The notes beneath the pieces are model-generated. The model had not been told where the DNA came from, did not search any database, and worked only from the letters and a program-made list of their open reading frames with translations. The translations under genes were made by a program, and so were the position numbers. A stretch of DNA of 64,000 bases from Flavobacterium sp. M31R6 (GTDB lineage: Bacteria; Bacteroidota; Bacteroidia; Flavobacteriales; Flavobacteriaceae): positions 434,001-498,000 of the forward strand of contig NZ_CP054141.1 of NCBI RefSeq assembly GCF_013284035.1. Reading direction: 5' to 3'. Of this stretch, positions 19,573 to 27,326 are shown piece by piece; the first letter of the stretch is position 1, and each line of letters opens with the position of its first letter.

Positions 19573-20920
19573 AATCTTTCTTCACACTCCCGACAATCCC
19601 TTTTAACAAACTATTAAAATCAAATTTAGAATCACCAGTTAAACCCATTCTGACAATGACCAAATCCTGTGATGGAATAATAAACACTTTTTGTCCCTGA
19701 AAACCATTGCAGGAATACAAATCTCTTGGAGCATCTGGATAGAAGCCTCCAGCATTGAGCCAAAATTGTGCACCGTATTTTCCGTTTGAAGTATTTGTTG
19801 GCGTTGATACATATTTCGACCAACTTGCATCAAATATTTGTTCACCATTCCAATTGCCTTTATGCAAATACAGCAATCCTAATTTGGACCAATCCCTTGT
19901 CGTTGCCCAGCCATAAGACGAACCAACATAATTCCCTGCCATATCGCTTTCAATTACCATCGAATACATTCCGATTTTATCAATTAAAGCCGAATACCAA
20001 AAATCCAAATATTCCCGGTGCGTTTTGAACTGCTTCCGCAAAATTCCCGAAAGCAAATTGGTTGTTCCAGAAGAATAATTCCAATGTGTGTTTGGTTTGA
20101 ATACTGCTGGTTTTATCAATTGAGATTGTGTCATATCTTTGTCTTGAAAAAGCATCTTTGTGGCATCACAGATTCTGTCATAATATTCATCCCATTCCAA
20201 ACCGGAATTCATATGCAATAAATCATTGGTCGTAATGTATTTTCGATTGTCATTTTGCCATTCGGCAACAGGTGCAGGTTTGTAGATATCAAATCGCCCT
20301 TGCTTTTGAAGTATTCCAAAAAGCGTCCCCGTAATGCTTTTGGTCATAGACCAACCCAAAATAATACTATTTTTCGTAAAACCATCAGCGTATTTCTCAG
20401 CAATAATCTTGTCTTTGTAAATAACCAAAACCGAACGCGTTCTTTTCTCATCCTCCCCTTTGGCATCAAAAGCATTGGCGACAGCCTGATTCAATTTGGC
20501 ATAATCCACATTGGCAAAAACCGTGTCTTTAGGCTCTGCATCTCCATAAGGAAAAGGAAGTTTACTGCTTGATTTAGTTCTTTTTGGAATTTCATACGGC
20601 TTCGTAACATCAAAACCATCATTGATTAATGTAGCTCCCAAACCTTCCCTGTAAATTGCTTTTCGCTTTTTTAAACCAAAAACATTCGATGTCACAAATC
20701 TACCCGATTCATTGATTTCATTGGTCGCCCAACCTATCACATCAAAATCATTATCGCTTTTTTCGATAATCTCCTGTGAACGATGGTCAATAAAATGGGC
20801 AGAAGTCACACTTTTGGCCGAAAATCCGGATATCACTTCTAGCTTGGGATAAGTGGCAAAACCAAAATAAACCAAAAACAGAAAAAAGATAAAAACACCT
20901 ATTTTAAAATACTTTTTCAT
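19571..20920 (-). CDS. Serine hydrolase, class C beta-lactamase-like (449 aa)
   Basis: Penicillin-binding-protein/beta-lactamase fold protein. The nucleophile motif SxxK is SMTK (Ser191-Lys194), the tyrosine motif is YSS (Tyr282) where many members have YxN, and the substrate-side block is near the C-terminus (GFQGQKVFIIPSQDLVIVRM). An N-terminal hydrophobic segment (KIGVFIFFLFLVYFGFA) anchors it in the membrane, facing the periplasm. The start at 20918-20920 (MKKYFKIG) is preferred; a longer reading begins at an upstream non-preferred codon and would put 18 extra residues before the signal. It lies antisense inside the suf cluster. Esterase or peptidase activity is more likely than resistance. 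Confidence 0.88.
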   Translation of the reverse strand: MKKYFKIGVFIFFLFLVYFGFATYPKLEVISGFSAKSVTSAHFIDHRSQEIIEKSDNDFDVIGWATNEINESGRFVTSNVFGLKKRKAIYREGLGATLINDGFDVTKPYEIPKRTKSSSKLPFPYGDAEPKDTVFANVDYAKLNQAVANAFDAKGEDEKRTRSVLVIYKDKIIAEKYADGFTKNSIILGWSMTKSITGTLFGILQKQGRFDIYKPAPVAEWQNDNRKYITTNDLLHMNSGLEWDEYYDRICDATKMLFQDKDMTQSQLIKPAVFKPNTHWNYSSGTTNLLSGILRKQFKTHREYLDFWYSALIDKIGMYSMVIESDMAGNYVGSSYGWATTRDWSKLGLLYLHKGNWNGEQIFDASWSKYVSTPTNTSNGKYGAQFWLNAGGFYPDAPRDLYSCNGFQGQKVFIIPSQDLVIVRMGLTGDSKFDFNSLLKGIVGSVKKD

Positions 20921-21070
20921 AATGAAAGATAATTCTACCAATTTAGTAAAAAAAGTAATACTAACTCCAAACAATTAAATTCCTTATCAGTTTAGCAACA
21001 ACACTGTTCGCTTTAATACTATTTTTACAATTATTAACTATTGTTTCTTAGAAAACTAAATCAATTGTAT

Positions 21071-21078
21071 TACTTTTG
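21071..21078 (+). promoter_or_regulatory. -7 box of sufS
   Basis: TACTTTTG matches TAnnTTTG, 27 bases before the ATG, so the second half of the suf cluster has its own promoter. Confidence 0.6.
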
Positions 21079-21104
21079 TATTTAGAAAAATTCTAAATAA
21101 AGCA

Positions 21105-22319
21105 ATGTTAGATATTCAAAAAATAAGAGCCGACTTTCCTATTCTTTCACAAAAAGTAAACGGAAAGCCTTTAGTATATTTCGATAACGGAGCCACTTCA
21201 CAAAAACCGCAAGTGGTTATTGATGCAATTTCAACCTATTATCAAGAAATAAATGCAAATATTCATAGAGGAGTCCATACATTGAGCCAGTTGGCGACAG
21301 ATGCCTATGAAGTTTCCCGTGCAAAAATCCAAAATCATATTAATGCTAAATTCCTTCACGAAGTACTTTTTACTTCTGGAACTACTTTTGGCATCAACTT
21401 AGTGGCCAATGGATTTGCTTCGATTCTAAAACCAGGTGATGAAGTGTTGGTTTCAGCATTGGAACACCACAGCAATATTGTGCCTTGGCAAATGTTGTGT
21501 GAAAAAACAGGAGCCACACTCAAAGTCATTCCGATGAATGAAAATGGAGAATTGATAATGAGTGAATACGATAAGCTGCTTTCTCCAAAAACCAAAATCG
21601 TAACGGTTAACCATATTTCGAATGCATTGGGAACTATCAATCCAATCAAGTATATGATTGACAAAGCACACGAAGTTGGAGCTGCAATTTTAATTGATGG
21701 TGCACAAGCTGTACCACATTTAAAACCAGATGTTCAGGCTTTAGATTGTGATTTCTATGTTTTTTCGGGACATAAAATGTGTGGGCCAACAGGAACAGGA
21801 GTTTTATACGGAAAAGAAGCTTGGTTGAATAAACTTCCTCCTTATCAAGGTGGTGGCGAAATGATTAAAGAGGTTACTTTTGAAAAAACCACTTATGCCG
21901 ATTTACCACATAAATTTGAAGCGGGAACACCCAATATCGCTGGTGGTATTGTTTTAGGAACTGCGATTGATTATATGAATGAAATTGGTTTTGAAAATAT
22001 TCAGAAGCAAGAATTGGAATTATTGGATCACGCCACCAAGCGATTATTAGAAATAGACGGTTTGAGAATTTTTGGTACTTCTGAAACAAAAACTTCGGTA
22101 ATCTCATTTAACATTGATGGTATTCATCCGTATGACATTGGAACCATCATTGACAAATTGGGAATCGCAGTAAGAACGGGTCACCATTGCGCGCAACCTA
22201 TTATGAATTTCTTTGGTATTCCAGGAACGATCCGAGCTTCATTTTCTTTTTACAATACTAAAGAAGAAATTGATTTAATGGTCGAAGCAGTGAAAAAAGC
22301 CCAAATGATGCTATCTTAA
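21105..22319 (+). CDS. sufS: Cysteine desulfurase SufS
   Basis: PLP-dependent enzyme converting cysteine to alanine and transferring the sulfur as a persulfide to SufE. The PLP Lys is Lys224 in FSGHKMCGPTG, and the catalytic Cys is Cys362 in RTGHHCAQP, the group II desulfurase signature. The 404-aa length is normal. It opens the second suf transcription unit: sufS, a small exported protein, sufE. Confidence 0.97.
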   Translation: MLDIQKIRADFPILSQKVNGKPLVYFDNGATSQKPQVVIDAISTYYQEINANIHRGVHTLSQLATDAYEVSRAKIQNHINAKFLHEVLFTSGTTFGINLVANGFASILKPGDEVLVSALEHHSNIVPWQMLCEKTGATLKVIPMNENGELIMSEYDKLLSPKTKIVTVNHISNALGTINPIKYMIDKAHEVGAAILIDGAQAVPHLKPDVQALDCDFYVFSGHKMCGPTGTGVLYGKEAWLNKLPPYQGGGEMIKEVTFEKTTYADLPHKFEAGTPNIAGGIVLGTAIDYMNEIGFENIQKQELELLDHATKRLLEIDGLRIFGTSETKTSVISFNIDGIHPYDIGTIIDKLGIAVRTGHHCAQPIMNFFGIPGTIRASFSFYNTKEEIDLMVEAVKKAQMMLS

Positions 22320-22330
22320 AATAAAAAAGT

Positions 22331-22762
22331 ATGAAAATTATAACACTCTTGTTTTTGACGCTAATACTTGGGAAAAACTGCCAAAGTCAAAATAATATGG
22401 ATTTAAGTACAGCAAAAATTGAGTACACGGCCAATTCAAGAGGATTGTATAATAACACCGTTATAGAAAATAAAACAGTGTCCGTTACCAAAACAAGGGA
22501 TGGGAAACCCGTTTCAAATTCCCTCACCGATACCGAATTGAATGCTTTGATAAATGAATTTCAAAAAGTAAATCTGGAGGAAATTCCGAGTTTGAAAGCA
22601 CCTACCGAAAAGCGTTTTCATGATGGAGCGGCAATGGCTAATTTGAAAATAACATATAAAGGAAAAACCTACGAAAGTCAGACTTTCGATAATGGATATC
22701 CTCCTGAAAAAATAAAGAACTTAGTAAACACAATACTATCCTTTTCAAAAAAAGTAGAATGA
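22331..22762 (+). CDS. Small exported hypothetical protein between sufS and sufE
   Basis: I do not recognise a named family. The 143-aa product begins with a hydrophobic export signal (ITLLFLTLILG) and then NCQSQ; the Cys could be a lipid attachment site, but the preceding residues (GKN) are a poor lipobox. The mature part is a single small domain with conserved-looking segments TDTELNALINEF, RFHDGAAMANLKI and FDNGYPPEKIKNL. It starts 11 bases after sufS, and its stop overlaps the sufE start (ATGA), so it is translationally coupled to sufE. A role linked to metal or sulfur handling is only suggested by position. Confidence 0.8.
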   Translation: MKIITLLFLTLILGKNCQSQNNMDLSTAKIEYTANSRGLYNNTVIENKTVSVTKTRDGKPVSNSLTDTELNALINEFQKVNLEEIPSLKAPTEKRFHDGAAMANLKITYKGKTYESQTFDNGYPPEKIKNLVNTILSFSKKVE

Positions 22763-23178
22763 CAATAAAAGAAATACAAAACGAAATTATAGATGAATTC
22801 TCCATGTTTGACGACTGGATGCAGCGTTATGAATACATTATTGATTTAGGCAAAAATCTTCCTTTAATTAAGGAAGAATTCAAAACTGACAATAACTTAA
22901 TCAAAGGATGTCAATCCAAAGTATGGTTGCAAGGAGAACAAAACGATGACAAAATCATCTTTACAGCCGATAGCGATGCGATTTTGACCAAAGGAATTAT
23001 CGCTATTTTGATCCGTGCTTTTTCAAACCAAAAAGCAATTGATATATTAAACGCAGATACGGATTTTATTGATGAAATCGGTTTGAAAGAACATCTTTCA
23101 CCAACAAGAGCGAACGGTTTGGTTTCGATGATAAAAAATATTAAAATGTACGCATTGGCATTCGATGCTAAGAAATAG
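22759..23178 (+). CDS. sufE: Sulfur acceptor protein SufE
   Basis: Accepts persulfide sulfur from SufS and delivers it to SufBCD. The catalytic cysteine is Cys51 in IKGCQSKVWL, the same position as in E. coli SufE. The length of 139 aa is normal. It overlaps the preceding gene by 4 bases. Its stop is followed within 2 bases by the left inverted repeat of the GxxExxY cassette. Confidence 0.96.
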   Translation: MTIKEIQNEIIDEFSMFDDWMQRYEYIIDLGKNLPLIKEEFKTDNNLIKGCQSKVWLQGEQNDDKIIFTADSDAILTKGIIAILIRAFSNQKAIDILNADTDFIDEIGLKEHLSPTRANGLVSMIKNIKMYALAFDAKK

Positions 23179-23180
23179 AC

Positions 23181-23208
23181 TTTTTTTAACCATATAAGAA
23201 ATATAAGT
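23181..23208 (+). repeat. Left 28-bp inverted repeat of cassette
   Basis: Seven T followed by AACCATATAAGAAATATAAG and T. It is the exact reverse complement of 23752-23779. Inside it, a 9-base word ending ATAAG repeats (CCATATAAG, AAATATAAG), with weaker match continuing for about ten bases inward. Confidence 0.9.
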
Positions 23209-23231
23209 TCATTTAAGTAATAGAAAAGAAT

Positions 23232-23239
23232 TAGCTTTG
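23232..23239 (+). promoter_or_regulatory. -7 box inside the cassette
   Basis: TAGCTTTG matches TAnnTTTG and lies 42 bases before the GxxExxY start, inside the inverted repeats, so the cassette may carry its own promoter. Confidence 0.45.
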
Positions 23240-23280
23240 TCTTTATAGATGTATTCTTACGAAACATTCAAAAGTAAGCT

Positions 23281-23691
23281 ATGGTCACAAAAAAATATCT
23301 AACCGATTTAGTATATCGGGTTAACGGAGCAGCTATAGAAGTTCATAAACATTTAGGTCCTGGTCTTTTAGAAAGTATTTATCATAAATGCTTGATTAGA
23401 GAATTGATATTGAGAGAAATTAATTTTCAATCTGAATTAATCATACCTATTGAATATAAAGGGCTCGAATTAGAATCTGAATTAAGATGTGATTTATTTA
23501 TAGAAAAGTGTTTAGTTTTGGAACTTAAAGCGGTTGATAAAATTGCACCTATTTATGTAGCTCAATTAATATCTTATATGAACTTATTGGAAGCACCTAT
23601 TGGCTTAATGATTAATTTTAATGTTGAAAATATTTTTCATCAAGGTCAAAAAACGTATGTTAACTCATTATATAATAGACTTGAAGATTAA
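23281..23691 (+). CDS. GxxExxY protein, predicted PD-(D/E)XK nuclease superfamily (136 aa)
   Basis: Matches the GxxExxY family: the naming motif is Gly28-Leu-Leu-Glu31-Ser-Ile-Tyr34 within GPGLLESIY. A nuclease-like core follows, with Asp71 (in RCDLFI) and Glu81-x-Lys83 (in VLELKA), fitting the D...ExK layout of the PD-(D/E)XK superfamily; Glu31 may be the extra acidic residue. Biochemical function of the family is not established as far as I know. The gene is isolated from its neighbours by about 100 bases on each side and by the inverted repeats, unlike the tightly packed suf genes. Family call firm; nuclease activity inferred. Confidence 0.9.
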   Translation: MVTKKYLTDLVYRVNGAAIEVHKHLGPGLLESIYHKCLIRELILREINFQSELIIPIEYKGLELESELRCDLFIEKCLVLELKAVDKIAPIYVAQLISYMNLLEAPIGLMINFNVENIFHQGQKTYVNSLYNRLED

Positions 23692-23751
23692 CTAAATTGC
23701 ATATTAAATCCGTTAGAAATAGTATTACAGACAGTTTAAAAACTTATATGT

Positions 23752-23779
23752 ACTTATATTTCTTATATGGTTAAAAAAA
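23752..23779 (-). repeat. Right 28-bp inverted repeat of cassette
   Basis: Exact reverse complement of 23181-23208. An in-frame ATG for the next gene falls inside this repeat (23767) but is unlikely to be the true start. Confidence 0.9.
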
Positions 23780-23811
23780 TTCCATGTTTACATGGTTTAA
23801 AAATAAAAATT

Positions 23812-24135
23812 ATGACAGAAGAAATAAACACCGCAGAATTAGGAGAATCAATCGTAAAAAAATTAAAAACTATTTACGATCCCGAGATTCCAGTTGATAT
23901 TTACGAATTAGGATTGATTTATGACGTAATGGTCAATACCGATTATGAAGTAAAAATATTAATGACCCTTACTTCACCAAACTGTCCAGTAGCAGAGAGT
24001 TTACCAAGAGAGGTAGAGGAAAAAGTAAAATCAATCGAACATATAAAAGATGCTGAAGTCGAAATCACTTTTGACCCGCCATGGAGCAAAGACTTGATGA
24101 GCGAAGAAGCAAAATTAGAATTAGGGATGTTGTAA
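23812..24135 (+). CDS. SufT-like DUF59 / MIP18 family protein (107 aa)
   Basis: Iron-sulfur maturation factor of the MIP18/PaaD-like family. The family motif YDPEIPVDIYELGLIYDV (residues 22-39), the conserved Cys58 in SPNCPVAE and the closing DPPWSKDLMSEEAK are present. The start at 23812 (MTEEINTAE) is chosen; an upstream ATG at 23767 lies within the cassette's right repeat and would add 15 residues unlike the family. A SufT name fits the context, but SufT proper has a longer N-terminus. Confidence 0.92.
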   Translation: MTEEINTAELGESIVKKLKTIYDPEIPVDIYELGLIYDVMVNTDYEVKILMTLTSPNCPVAESLPREVEEKVKSIEHIKDAEVEITFDPPWSKDLMSEEAKLELGML

Positions 24136-24139
24136 AATT

Positions 24140-24202
24140 TGTTTCAGGTTTCAAGTTTCAGGTTACTCAGCCACAAACTTGAAACCTTAAACTTGAAACT
24201 TT
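24140..24202. repeat. GTTTCAA/G heptad palindrome
   Basis: The left arm has the heptad GTTTCAR three times in a row (GTTTCAG, GTTTCAA, GTTTCAG). The right arm has the complementary words CTTGAAA, CCTTAAA, CTTGAAA. Together they can form a hairpin in the 71-base gap before the DUF2480 gene. Confidence 0.7.
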
Positions 24203-24206
24203 TCAG

Positions 24207-24716
24207 ATGGAACAAATAATCAATAAAGTAGCGAATAGTGTTCTGGAAGTTTTCGATCTTGAAGACTATTATCCGGCAGGAACTCGTGTGCAAATCGATA
24301 TTTCACAATGGCTTCTTGAGGGTTTTTTGTTAAAAGAAAAAGACTTTAGAGAACAGCTCAACAATCAGGATTGGTCACAATATCAAGATCAATATGTTGC
24401 TGTTTCGTGTGGTACCGATGCCATTATCCCAAAGTGGGCGATAATCTTAGTGACTATGCATTTGGCTCCTTATGCCAAGAAAATTGTAAATGGTTATATG
24501 GAAGATTTAGACTCCGCTTTGTATGATGAGTTGCTTCCAAAAATCGATTACAGCGCTTATCAGGATAAGCCTGTTATCATAAAAGGCTGCTCGAGAAAAC
24601 CAGTTCCTATGCGAGCTTATGTCTTGGCGGCACAATACCTGCAACCTTACGCCAGAAGCATAATGTATGGAGAAGCTTGTTCGGCTGTCCCTTTATACAA
24701 ATCGGCAAAAAAATAA
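24207..24716 (+). CDS. DUF2480 family protein (169 aa)
   Basis: Bacteroidota-specific conserved protein of unknown function, recognised by its overall sequence (IINKVANSVLEVFDLEDYYP at the start; VAVSCGTDAIIPKWAI and IKGCSRKPVPMRAYV in the middle). Cys residues in SCGTDA and KGCSRKP are notable given the Fe-S context. No signal peptide or membrane segment is seen, so it is probably cytoplasmic. It follows the SufT-like gene by 71 bases and is plausibly part of the suf-linked set. Confidence 0.88.
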   Translation: MEQIINKVANSVLEVFDLEDYYPAGTRVQIDISQWLLEGFLLKEKDFREQLNNQDWSQYQDQYVAVSCGTDAIIPKWAIILVTMHLAPYAKKIVNGYMEDLDSALYDELLPKIDYSAYQDKPVIIKGCSRKPVPMRAYVLAAQYLQPYARSIMYGEACSAVPLYKSAKK

Positions 24717-24761
24717 CATATTTTTTTAACTTGTTGAATTATAGCGACTTATTCTTTTTAT

Positions 24762-24769
24762 TATATTTG
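24762..24769 (+). promoter_or_regulatory. -7 box of DUF3078 gene
   Basis: TATATTTG matches TAnnTTTG, 23 bases before the ATG. Confidence 0.6.
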
Positions 24770-24791
24770 TATTAGAACTAATACTCTTACA

Positions 24792-25721
24792 ATGAAAAAA
24801 ATCATATTGTTAGTCTGTCTACTTCCCCTTTCAACACTGCTTCGTGCACAATCTTCTGAAAAAGATCTAATCAAAAAAACAGAAGATGCAGCAAAAAAAA
24901 TTGAAGACACTATCCCGAACGGTTGGAAGTCAACCGGGAAAGTTACATTTCTTTTTAACCAAGCCAACTTTAACAACTGGGTTGCCGGAGGCGAAAATAG
25001 CTTTTCGGGAAATCTAGGACTTGATTATAAAATCGATTATAAAAAAGACGATTATTCATGGGAAAATAGAATTCTAGCTTCCTATGGTTTATTGCAAACA
25101 CAAAACTCCAATTTTGAAAAGAAAACGGATGATCAGGTCGAAATCAATTCCATAGTAGCCAAAAAAACAAAAAGCTACTGGTATTATTCGTTTCTGGTAA
25201 ATTTTAGAACCCAATTTACCAAAGGCTACTTATATTCCAATGATGTCAATGGTGCCGAAATAAGAGAAGAACACACCAATTTTATGTCACCAGGCTACTT
25301 ACTATTTGGTCCAGGAATGTATTGGAAAAAAACCGAAAATTTCAAAATAAATTTAGCGCCATTAACCTCCAAATTTACATTTGTAGACAGTGGCTATACT
25401 TCCATTCCTGGATATGTGGATGGTGATTATTTTGGAGTTGATGCGAACAAAAGTATGCTTTATCAGCTAGGTTTTAATGCAACAGCTTATTATAAATTCA
25501 CGATAATGGAAAACGTTACTGCCGAAAATCTTTTGAATTTATATTCTAATTATCTAAAAGATCCACAAAATATTGACATCAATTACAACTTAATTATAGT
25601 GATGAAAATAAACAAAGTATTATCGGCCAATCTAAATTTTCAAGCCATTTATGATGATGATGCTTTTGCTGGTTTCCAAACCAAAGAAGTATTTGGTGTA
25701 GGACTGAATTATAATTTTTAG
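24792..25721 (+). CDS. DUF3078 family outer-membrane-type protein (309 aa)
   Basis: Exported protein with signal peptide (cleavage after LLRAQ) and the DUF3078 domain. The segment WKSTGKVTFLFNQANFNNW, followed by WVAGGENSFSGN, is characteristic. The rest is aromatic-rich alternating sequence ending with VGLNYNF, as in an outer-membrane beta-barrel finishing on a terminal Phe. Function is unknown. It has its own -7 box and shares a palindromic terminator with the convergent hflX. Confidence 0.88.
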   Translation: MKKIILLVCLLPLSTLLRAQSSEKDLIKKTEDAAKKIEDTIPNGWKSTGKVTFLFNQANFNNWVAGGENSFSGNLGLDYKIDYKKDDYSWENRILASYGLLQTQNSNFEKKTDDQVEINSIVAKKTKSYWYYSFLVNFRTQFTKGYLYSNDVNGAEIREEHTNFMSPGYLLFGPGMYWKKTENFKINLAPLTSKFTFVDSGYTSIPGYVDGDYFGVDANKSMLYQLGFNATAYYKFTIMENVTAENLLNLYSNYLKDPQNIDINYNLIIVMKINKVLSANLNFQAIYDDDAFAGFQTKEVFGVGLNYNF

Positions 25722-25728
25722 CACGAGC

Positions 25729-25766
25729 AAAAAAGACCTTTTAACAATTGTTAAAAGGTCTTTTTT
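25729..25766. terminator. Bidirectional terminator, perfect palindrome
   Basis: A perfect 38-bp palindrome (half-site AAAAAAGACCTTTTAACAA) between the convergent DUF3078 and hflX genes. The A/T tracts at both ends allow termination on either strand. Confidence 0.92.
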
Positions 25767-25768
25767 GT

Positions 25769-27013
25769 TTATTCATTATCTTCATCTTTCTCTTCCTTCT
25801 CCACCGCATCTTTATAATCTGGATATAAAAATTTATTGTATGGAAAACGGGTAATGTGAATTTGACGAACAGCTTCGTAGACACGCTCCCTAAATTCTTC
25901 GAAATTTTCTTTATTCGTTGCCGAAATAAACAAAGCTTTTTCGCCCCCTAATCGGTGCATCCAAGTTTGCTTCCAATCCTCAAGAGTAAAATGTCTTGGA
26001 GTTTTCTCGGTCATTAAATCATCTTCGTCAATAGTCAGATGTTTGTACGCGTCTATTTTATTGAACACCATTATAACCGGTTTATCATTGGCCTTAATGT
26101 CCATCAGCGTCTGGTTTACTGACTCAATATGATCTTCAAACTCGGGATGCGAAATATCGACAACGTGCAATAATAAATCGGCTTCACGAACTTCATCCAA
26201 TGTACTCTTGAACGAATCCACCAATTGGGTTGGCAATTTTCTAATAAACCCTACCGTATCAGATAACAAAAAAGGCAAGTTCTTAATAACCACTTTTCGA
26301 ACGGTAGTGTCTAATGTCGCAAAAAGTTTGTTTTCTACAAATACATCGCTTTTCCCAACAGCATTCATCAAAGTAGATTTTCCAACATTGGTGTATCCCA
26401 CCAAAGCAACACGAACCATCGCACCGCGATTGCTGCGTTGCACTCCCATTTGTTTATCAATGGTTTTAATCTTCTCTTTTAATAACGCTATTCTATCACG
26501 TACTATACGTCTGTCCGTTTCTATCTCAGTTTCTCCAGGTCCACGCATTCCAATACCACCTTTTTGACGTTCCAAGTGAGTCCACATTCCGGAAAGTCTC
26601 GGTAATAAATATTGGCATTGTGCCAATTCTACCTGAGTTCTGGCGTAAGAGGTCTCAGCTCTTTGAGCAAAAATATCAAGGATAAGGTGAGTTCTATCTA
26701 ATATTTTACAGTCAATTATTTTGGAAATATTCTTTTGTTGAGAAGGTGATAATTCATCGTCAAATACGAGAGTCGATATATCATTCTCTTTTACAAAAAG
26801 ACAAATTTCTTCCAGTTTTCCTGTCCCCACAAAAGTTTTAGGATTGGGACGTTCCATTTTTTGCGAAAAACGTTTCACCACTTCACCTCCTGCGGTAAAT
26901 GTCAAAAACTCCAATTCATCAAGATATTCATTGAGTTTCTCTTCACTTTGGTTTTGGGTAACAATACCAACAATAGCCGTTTTTTCGAAATTTATTGTTT
27001 CTTTTTCTAACAT
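25769..27013 (-). CDS. hflX: GTPase HflX
   Basis: Ribosome-associated GTPase that splits or rescues stalled 70S ribosomes under stress. It has the N-terminal HflX domain, a short coiled-coil linker with the GPGETEIETDRR motif, and a G domain with G1 GYTNVGKST, G3 DTVGFIRKLP and G4 NKID. The length is 414 aa, with an acidic C-terminal tail (EKEEKDEDNE). It has its own promoter and a palindromic terminator. Confidence 0.95.
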   Translation of the reverse strand: MLEKETINFEKTAIVGIVTQNQSEEKLNEYLDELEFLTFTAGGEVVKRFSQKMERPNPKTFVGTGKLEEICLFVKENDISTLVFDDELSPSQQKNISKIIDCKILDRTHLILDIFAQRAETSYARTQVELAQCQYLLPRLSGMWTHLERQKGGIGMRGPGETEIETDRRIVRDRIALLKEKIKTIDKQMGVQRSNRGAMVRVALVGYTNVGKSTLMNAVGKSDVFVENKLFATLDTTVRKVVIKNLPFLLSDTVGFIRKLPTQLVDSFKSTLDEVREADLLLHVVDISHPEFEDHIESVNQTLMDIKANDKPVIMVFNKIDAYKHLTIDEDDLMTEKTPRHFTLEDWKQTWMHRLGGEKALFISATNKENFEEFRERVYEAVRQIHITRFPYNKFLYPDYKDAVEKEEKDEDNE

Positions 27014-27030
27014 GTCTTTAAATAAGAATG

Positions 27031-27038
27031 CAAATTTA
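27031..27038 (-). promoter_or_regulatory. -7 box of hflX
   Basis: On the minus strand this reads TAAATTTG, matching TAnnTTTG, 18 bases before the hflX start. Confidence 0.55.
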
Positions 27039-27107
27039 ATGATTTGATGGCTACAAACCTTTTTATAGTGTTATAAAATAATCCTTTAAAAGCTAAATAC
27101 CTCCCCT

Positions 27108-27177
27108 TAGCCCCGATAGAAGTGAAAATCCTTATAAGCCGGTGTTCGGCTTATAAGATTGCAACGGATAGCGGGAC
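27108..27177 (+). repeat. Structured intergenic element, copy A
   Basis: Conserved 5' end TAGCCCCGATAG (27108-27119), then an 11-bp perfect hairpin (CTTATAAGCCG at 27131-27141 with its complement at 27147-27157), then a conserved 3' end GCAACGGATAGCGGGA. The same ends, with a different hairpin, occur at 35834-35957. In the surrounding gap 27014-27326 there is also a degenerate GATTTxxCT-type direct repeat at about 27220-27265 and the terminator of the next gene. Confidence 0.7.
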
Positions 27178-27261
27178 AATATTTCCTAAATGGACAAATC
27201 TTTCTGCTCCAAAATCAATTGGCCCACAGATGACACGGATTTAACTGATTTGCACTGATTA

Positions 27262-27301
27262 TTATTTTTAAAAAAAAATACCCTTCATCTCTGAAGGGTA
27301 T
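27262..27301 (-). terminator. Terminator of Bax-inhibitor-like gene
   Basis: On the minus strand, the stem ATACCCTTCA / TGAAGGGTAT with a GAGA loop is followed by a run of T. Confidence 0.9.
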
Positions 27302-27326
27302 CGTTATATAAAATAATTATTGAATC

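Larger units (their letters stand above)
23181..23779. mobile_element. Putative GxxExxY nuclease cassette bounded by perfect inverted repeats
   Basis: A 599-bp segment bounded by a perfect 28-bp inverted repeat (23181-23208 and 23752-23779). It contains a promoter-like box and a single gene for a PD-(D/E)XK-type GxxExxY protein. It lies cleanly between the sufE stop and the SufT-like gene start. No transposase and no target duplication are seen. The repeats and gene are direct observations; mobility is inferred. Confidence 0.5.

Noticed and set aside
19571..20920. Acquired beta-lactamase resistance gene
   Set aside because: The SxxK motif is present, but the Tyr motif is YSS instead of YxN and no clear KTG box is seen; the protein looks like a housekeeping serine hydrolase, and no mobile element flanks it.
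23281..23691. Toxin or restriction gene of a defence island
   Set aside because: It is a single gene with no partner methylase or antitoxin, and neighbours are core suf genes.
23767..23811. Earlier ATG for the SufT-like gene
   Set aside because: It sits inside the cassette's right inverted repeat and would add 15 residues not like the family; the ATG at 23812 fits better.
27108..27177. tRNA-like gene at the CCCCGATAG element
   Set aside because: No cloverleaf, no TTCGA arm and no CCA-end stem could be drawn; the element is one hairpin with conserved ends.
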